64,000 bases of DNA from positions 664,208 to 728,207 of the forward strand of contig NZ_JAECMT010000003.1 in assembly GCF_016019935.1 (NCBI RefSeq), written 5' to 3'. The translations under genes and the position numbers were made by a program. How positions within the stretch are numbered: the stretch's first letter is position 1; the number at the start of each line of letters is the position of its first letter. The DNA is from Paenibacillus sp. GSMTC-2017. Lineage in GTDB: Bacteria > Bacillota > Bacilli > Paenibacillales > Paenibacillaceae. Below the pieces are notes generated by a model that did no database searches, was not told where the DNA came from, and saw only the letters and a program-made list of their open reading frames with translations. Positions 62,409 through 64,000 of this stretch are shown in pieces.

Positions 62409-64000
62409 TTGGCTGAGACGACAAAAGGGGCTACTCATACAGCTTTTGAAGAAACAACAGCGAAGGTGAAGCTGACAGAGGAACAGAAGGAAGCTGAGAG
62501 CAAGCGTATTATAGCTGGAATTGCTGCTGGACTTTCCATTCCAATCTCAAAGGTGAAATCAGCGGTTGCACTGCTGGATGAAGGAAACACGATTCCGTTT
62601 ATTGCCCGTTATCGGAAAGAGATGACAGGGGAACTTGATGAGAACGAATTGCGATCGATCGAAGAGAAGCTGCAATATATGCGCAATTTAGAGGAACGCA
62701 AACGTGAAGTTGTTCGTCTTATTGACGAGCAAGGCAAACTTACGGATGAACTACGAGCAGGAATTGAGCAAGCAATTAAGCTTCAGGAGATAGAAGATCT
62801 ATACCGTCCATACAGACAGAAACGTAAGACACGTGCGAGTGTTGCCAAAGAGAGAGGTCTTGAGCCCCTTGCGGAGTGGCTCTGGTCACAACCGCGCCAA
62901 GGAGATCCACTCGCAGAAGCAGTGCGTTATGTAAGTGAAGAGAAGGGCGTAGCAACAGCGCAGGATGCTCTTCAAGGGGCTATGGATATTATTGCGGAAA
63001 ATATTGCTGATGATGCTGCGATCCGTGCTTGGGTGCGTAAATTTACGTTCGAGCAAACATTACTTCGTACAGAAGCTAAAAATGCGGAAGCAGAGTCGGT
63101 TTACGAAATGTACTATAGCTACCAGGAGCCAATTCGTAAGTTGCCACCACATCGGATATTGGCGATCAATCGTGGTGAACGTGAAGAAGTGCTTCGTATC
63201 TCTTTTGATACTCCGCCCGATCGAATTCATGAGCATATCCGTCGTAAGCTTCTCCGTAATGGTACCGCACAGTCAGTACGTGAAATATTGGAGTCAGTAA
63301 TCGAAGATTCCTATAAACGACTCATATCGCCTTCTATTGAACGTGAAGTGCGCGGAGAAATGACTGAAAAGGCTGAGGAACATGCCATTACGATATTTTC
63401 CGAGAACCTTCGAAATCTATTACTGCAACCTCCTGTTCGCGGGCATATCGTGCTTGGAGTCGATCCGGCCTTCCGTACGGGCTGTAAGCTTGCAGTTATT
63501 GACGACACGGGCAAGCTTCTTGAGGTCGCGGTATCGTATCCGACTCCACCTAACAATAAGGTAGTTGAAGCAGAGAAGCTCATTAACGGCTTAATCGACA
63601 AGTATAAGGTTGAATTAATCGTCATTGGCAATGGCACTGCATCCAGGGAAACGGAGCAATTCATTGCTACATTACTTGGCAAACGTGTTGAAGCGGGATT
63701 GACGAAGTCTGGTTCTGAGATTAAATATATAATCGTAAATGAAGCTGGAGCGAGTGTATATTCCGCATCAAAGCTGGCACAAGAAGAATTCCCTAGTTTG
63801 GACGTTGCAGAAAGAAGTGCTGTTTCAATCGCAAGAAGGTTACAGGACCCACTGGCTGAGCTAGTTAAGATCGAACCTAAAGCAATCGGAGTTGGACAAT
63901 ATCAGCATGATGTAAGTCAAAAACGTTTGGACGAGACACTGGGCGGTGTCGTTGAATCGGCAGTTAACCATGTTGGTGTGGACGTAAATACAGCATCAGC
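62409..64000 (+). CDS. tex: Tex, S1-domain RNA-binding transcription accessory protein (5' part)
   Basis: First 530 codons of a protein normally about 730 residues; the frame runs off the window end. The N-terminal Tex helical domain (SIPISKVKSAVALLDEGNTIPFIARYRKE), the YqgF/RNase H-like domain (ILVLGVDP-type strand seen as HIVLGVDPAFRTGCKLAVID) and the beginning of the helix-hairpin-helix region (RLDETLGGVVESAVNHVGVD) are present; the S1 domain lies beyond. Only a TTG start (62409) is available after the upstream in-frame stop, with AAGGA 13 bases before it. Confidence 0.93.
   Translation, partial: MAETTKGATHTAFEETTAKVKLTEEQKEAESKRIIAGIAAGLSIPISKVKSAVALLDEGNTIPFIARYRKEMTGELDENELRSIEEKLQYMRNLEERKREVVRLIDEQGKLTDELRAGIEQAIKLQEIEDLYRPYRQKRKTRASVAKERGLEPLAEWLWSQPRQGDPLAEAVRYVSEEKGVATAQDALQGAMDIIAENIADDAAIRAWVRKFTFEQTLLRTEAKNAEAESVYEMYYSYQEPIRKLPPHRILAINRGEREEVLRISFDTPPDRIHEHIRRKLLRNGTAQSVREILESVIEDSYKRLISPSIEREVRGEMTEKAEEHAITIFSENLRNLLLQPPVRGHIVLGVDPAFRTGCKLAVIDDTGKLLEVAVSYPTPPNNKVVEAEKLINGLIDKYKVELIVIGNGTASRETEQFIATLLGKRVEAGLTKSGSEIKYIIVNEAGASVYSASKLAQEEFPSLDVAERSAVSIARRLQDPLAELVKIEPKAIGVGQYQHDVSQKRLDETLGGVVESAVNHVGVDVNTAS

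Noticed and set aside
1-64000. tRNA, rRNA, CRISPR array, transposase or phage integrase genes
   Set aside because: No such sequences were recognised by eye on either strand; a tRNAscan or CRISPR search was not possible.

Overview
The window looks like a chromosomal segment of a spore-forming, low-GC Gram-positive bacterium, most likely Paenibacillus or a close Paenibacillaceae relative (inference). The reasons are a KapB homologue and an H-type small acid-soluble spore protein, strong AGGAGG-type ribosome binding sites with frequent TTG/GTG starts, an S-layer-homology (SLH) protein, Spo0A-like boxes and many intrinsic terminators. No rRNA, tRNA, insertion sequence, prophage or CRISPR array was seen.

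Region 1 (1-20.7 kb) is mostly housekeeping and hypothetical genes. It has an alpha/beta hydrolase, a transglutaminase-like protein, a CvfC-type HEAT protein, two metallo-beta-lactamase (MBL) fold proteins, a Gfo/Idh/MocA oxidoreductase and an ABC-F ATPase. It continues with a MarR regulator, a CDF exporter with a manganese-type site and a CTG start, an SH3-NlpC/P60 hydrolase, a VTT/DedA-like membrane protein, an MFS exporter and an ACT-domain malic enzyme. It ends with a GT28 (UgtP-like) glycosyltransferase, KapB and an SGNH hydrolase.

Region 2 (21-33.3 kb) holds the glutamate synthase large subunit without an adjacent small subunit, a TetR regulator, and a four-gene alkylsulfonate/taurine-type operon (TauD-like dioxygenase plus SsuA/B/C-like ABC importer). 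That operon has a sigma-A promoter and a leader that can form two mutually exclusive hairpins, one of them an intrinsic terminator. Next come a short nucleotidyltransferase preceded by Spo0A-like boxes and a BcrA-type ABC exporter pair.

Region 3 (33.4-57.2 kb) is a cell-surface region that is visibly more AT-rich from about 37 kb. On the minus strand are bactofilin, an M23 peptidase, two O-antigen-ligase/Wzy-like membrane proteins and an SLH protein between them. On the plus strand is a polysaccharide cluster: rfbACBD (dTDP-rhamnose), a two-component ABC polysaccharide exporter, an epimerase/dehydratase, an RgpF-like glycosyltransferase, an MBOAT plus AlgX/AlgJ-like O-acylation pair, two GT2 rhamnosyltransferase-like proteins and a polyprenyl-phosphate sugar phosphotransferase. 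The set resembles streptococcal Rgp rhamnan loci with an added acylation module. An OafA-like acyltransferase converges on its end. Product: probably an acylated rhamnose-containing wall polymer or exopolysaccharide (inference).

Region 4 (57.4-64 kb) has cardiolipin synthase, a two-gene spore operon (unknown acidic peptide plus SspH), a hypothetical protein, a membrane-anchored cupredoxin, a DedA protein, a thioredoxin-fold protein, a glyoxalase-II-like MBL protein and the first 530 codons of tex, cut by the window end.

The most interesting leads are the candidate transcription-attenuating leader of the sulfonate operon, a perfect 13-bp hairpin inside a glycosyltransferase gene, Spo0A-like architecture upstream of sugar genes, and the uncharacterised acidic peptide paired with SspH.
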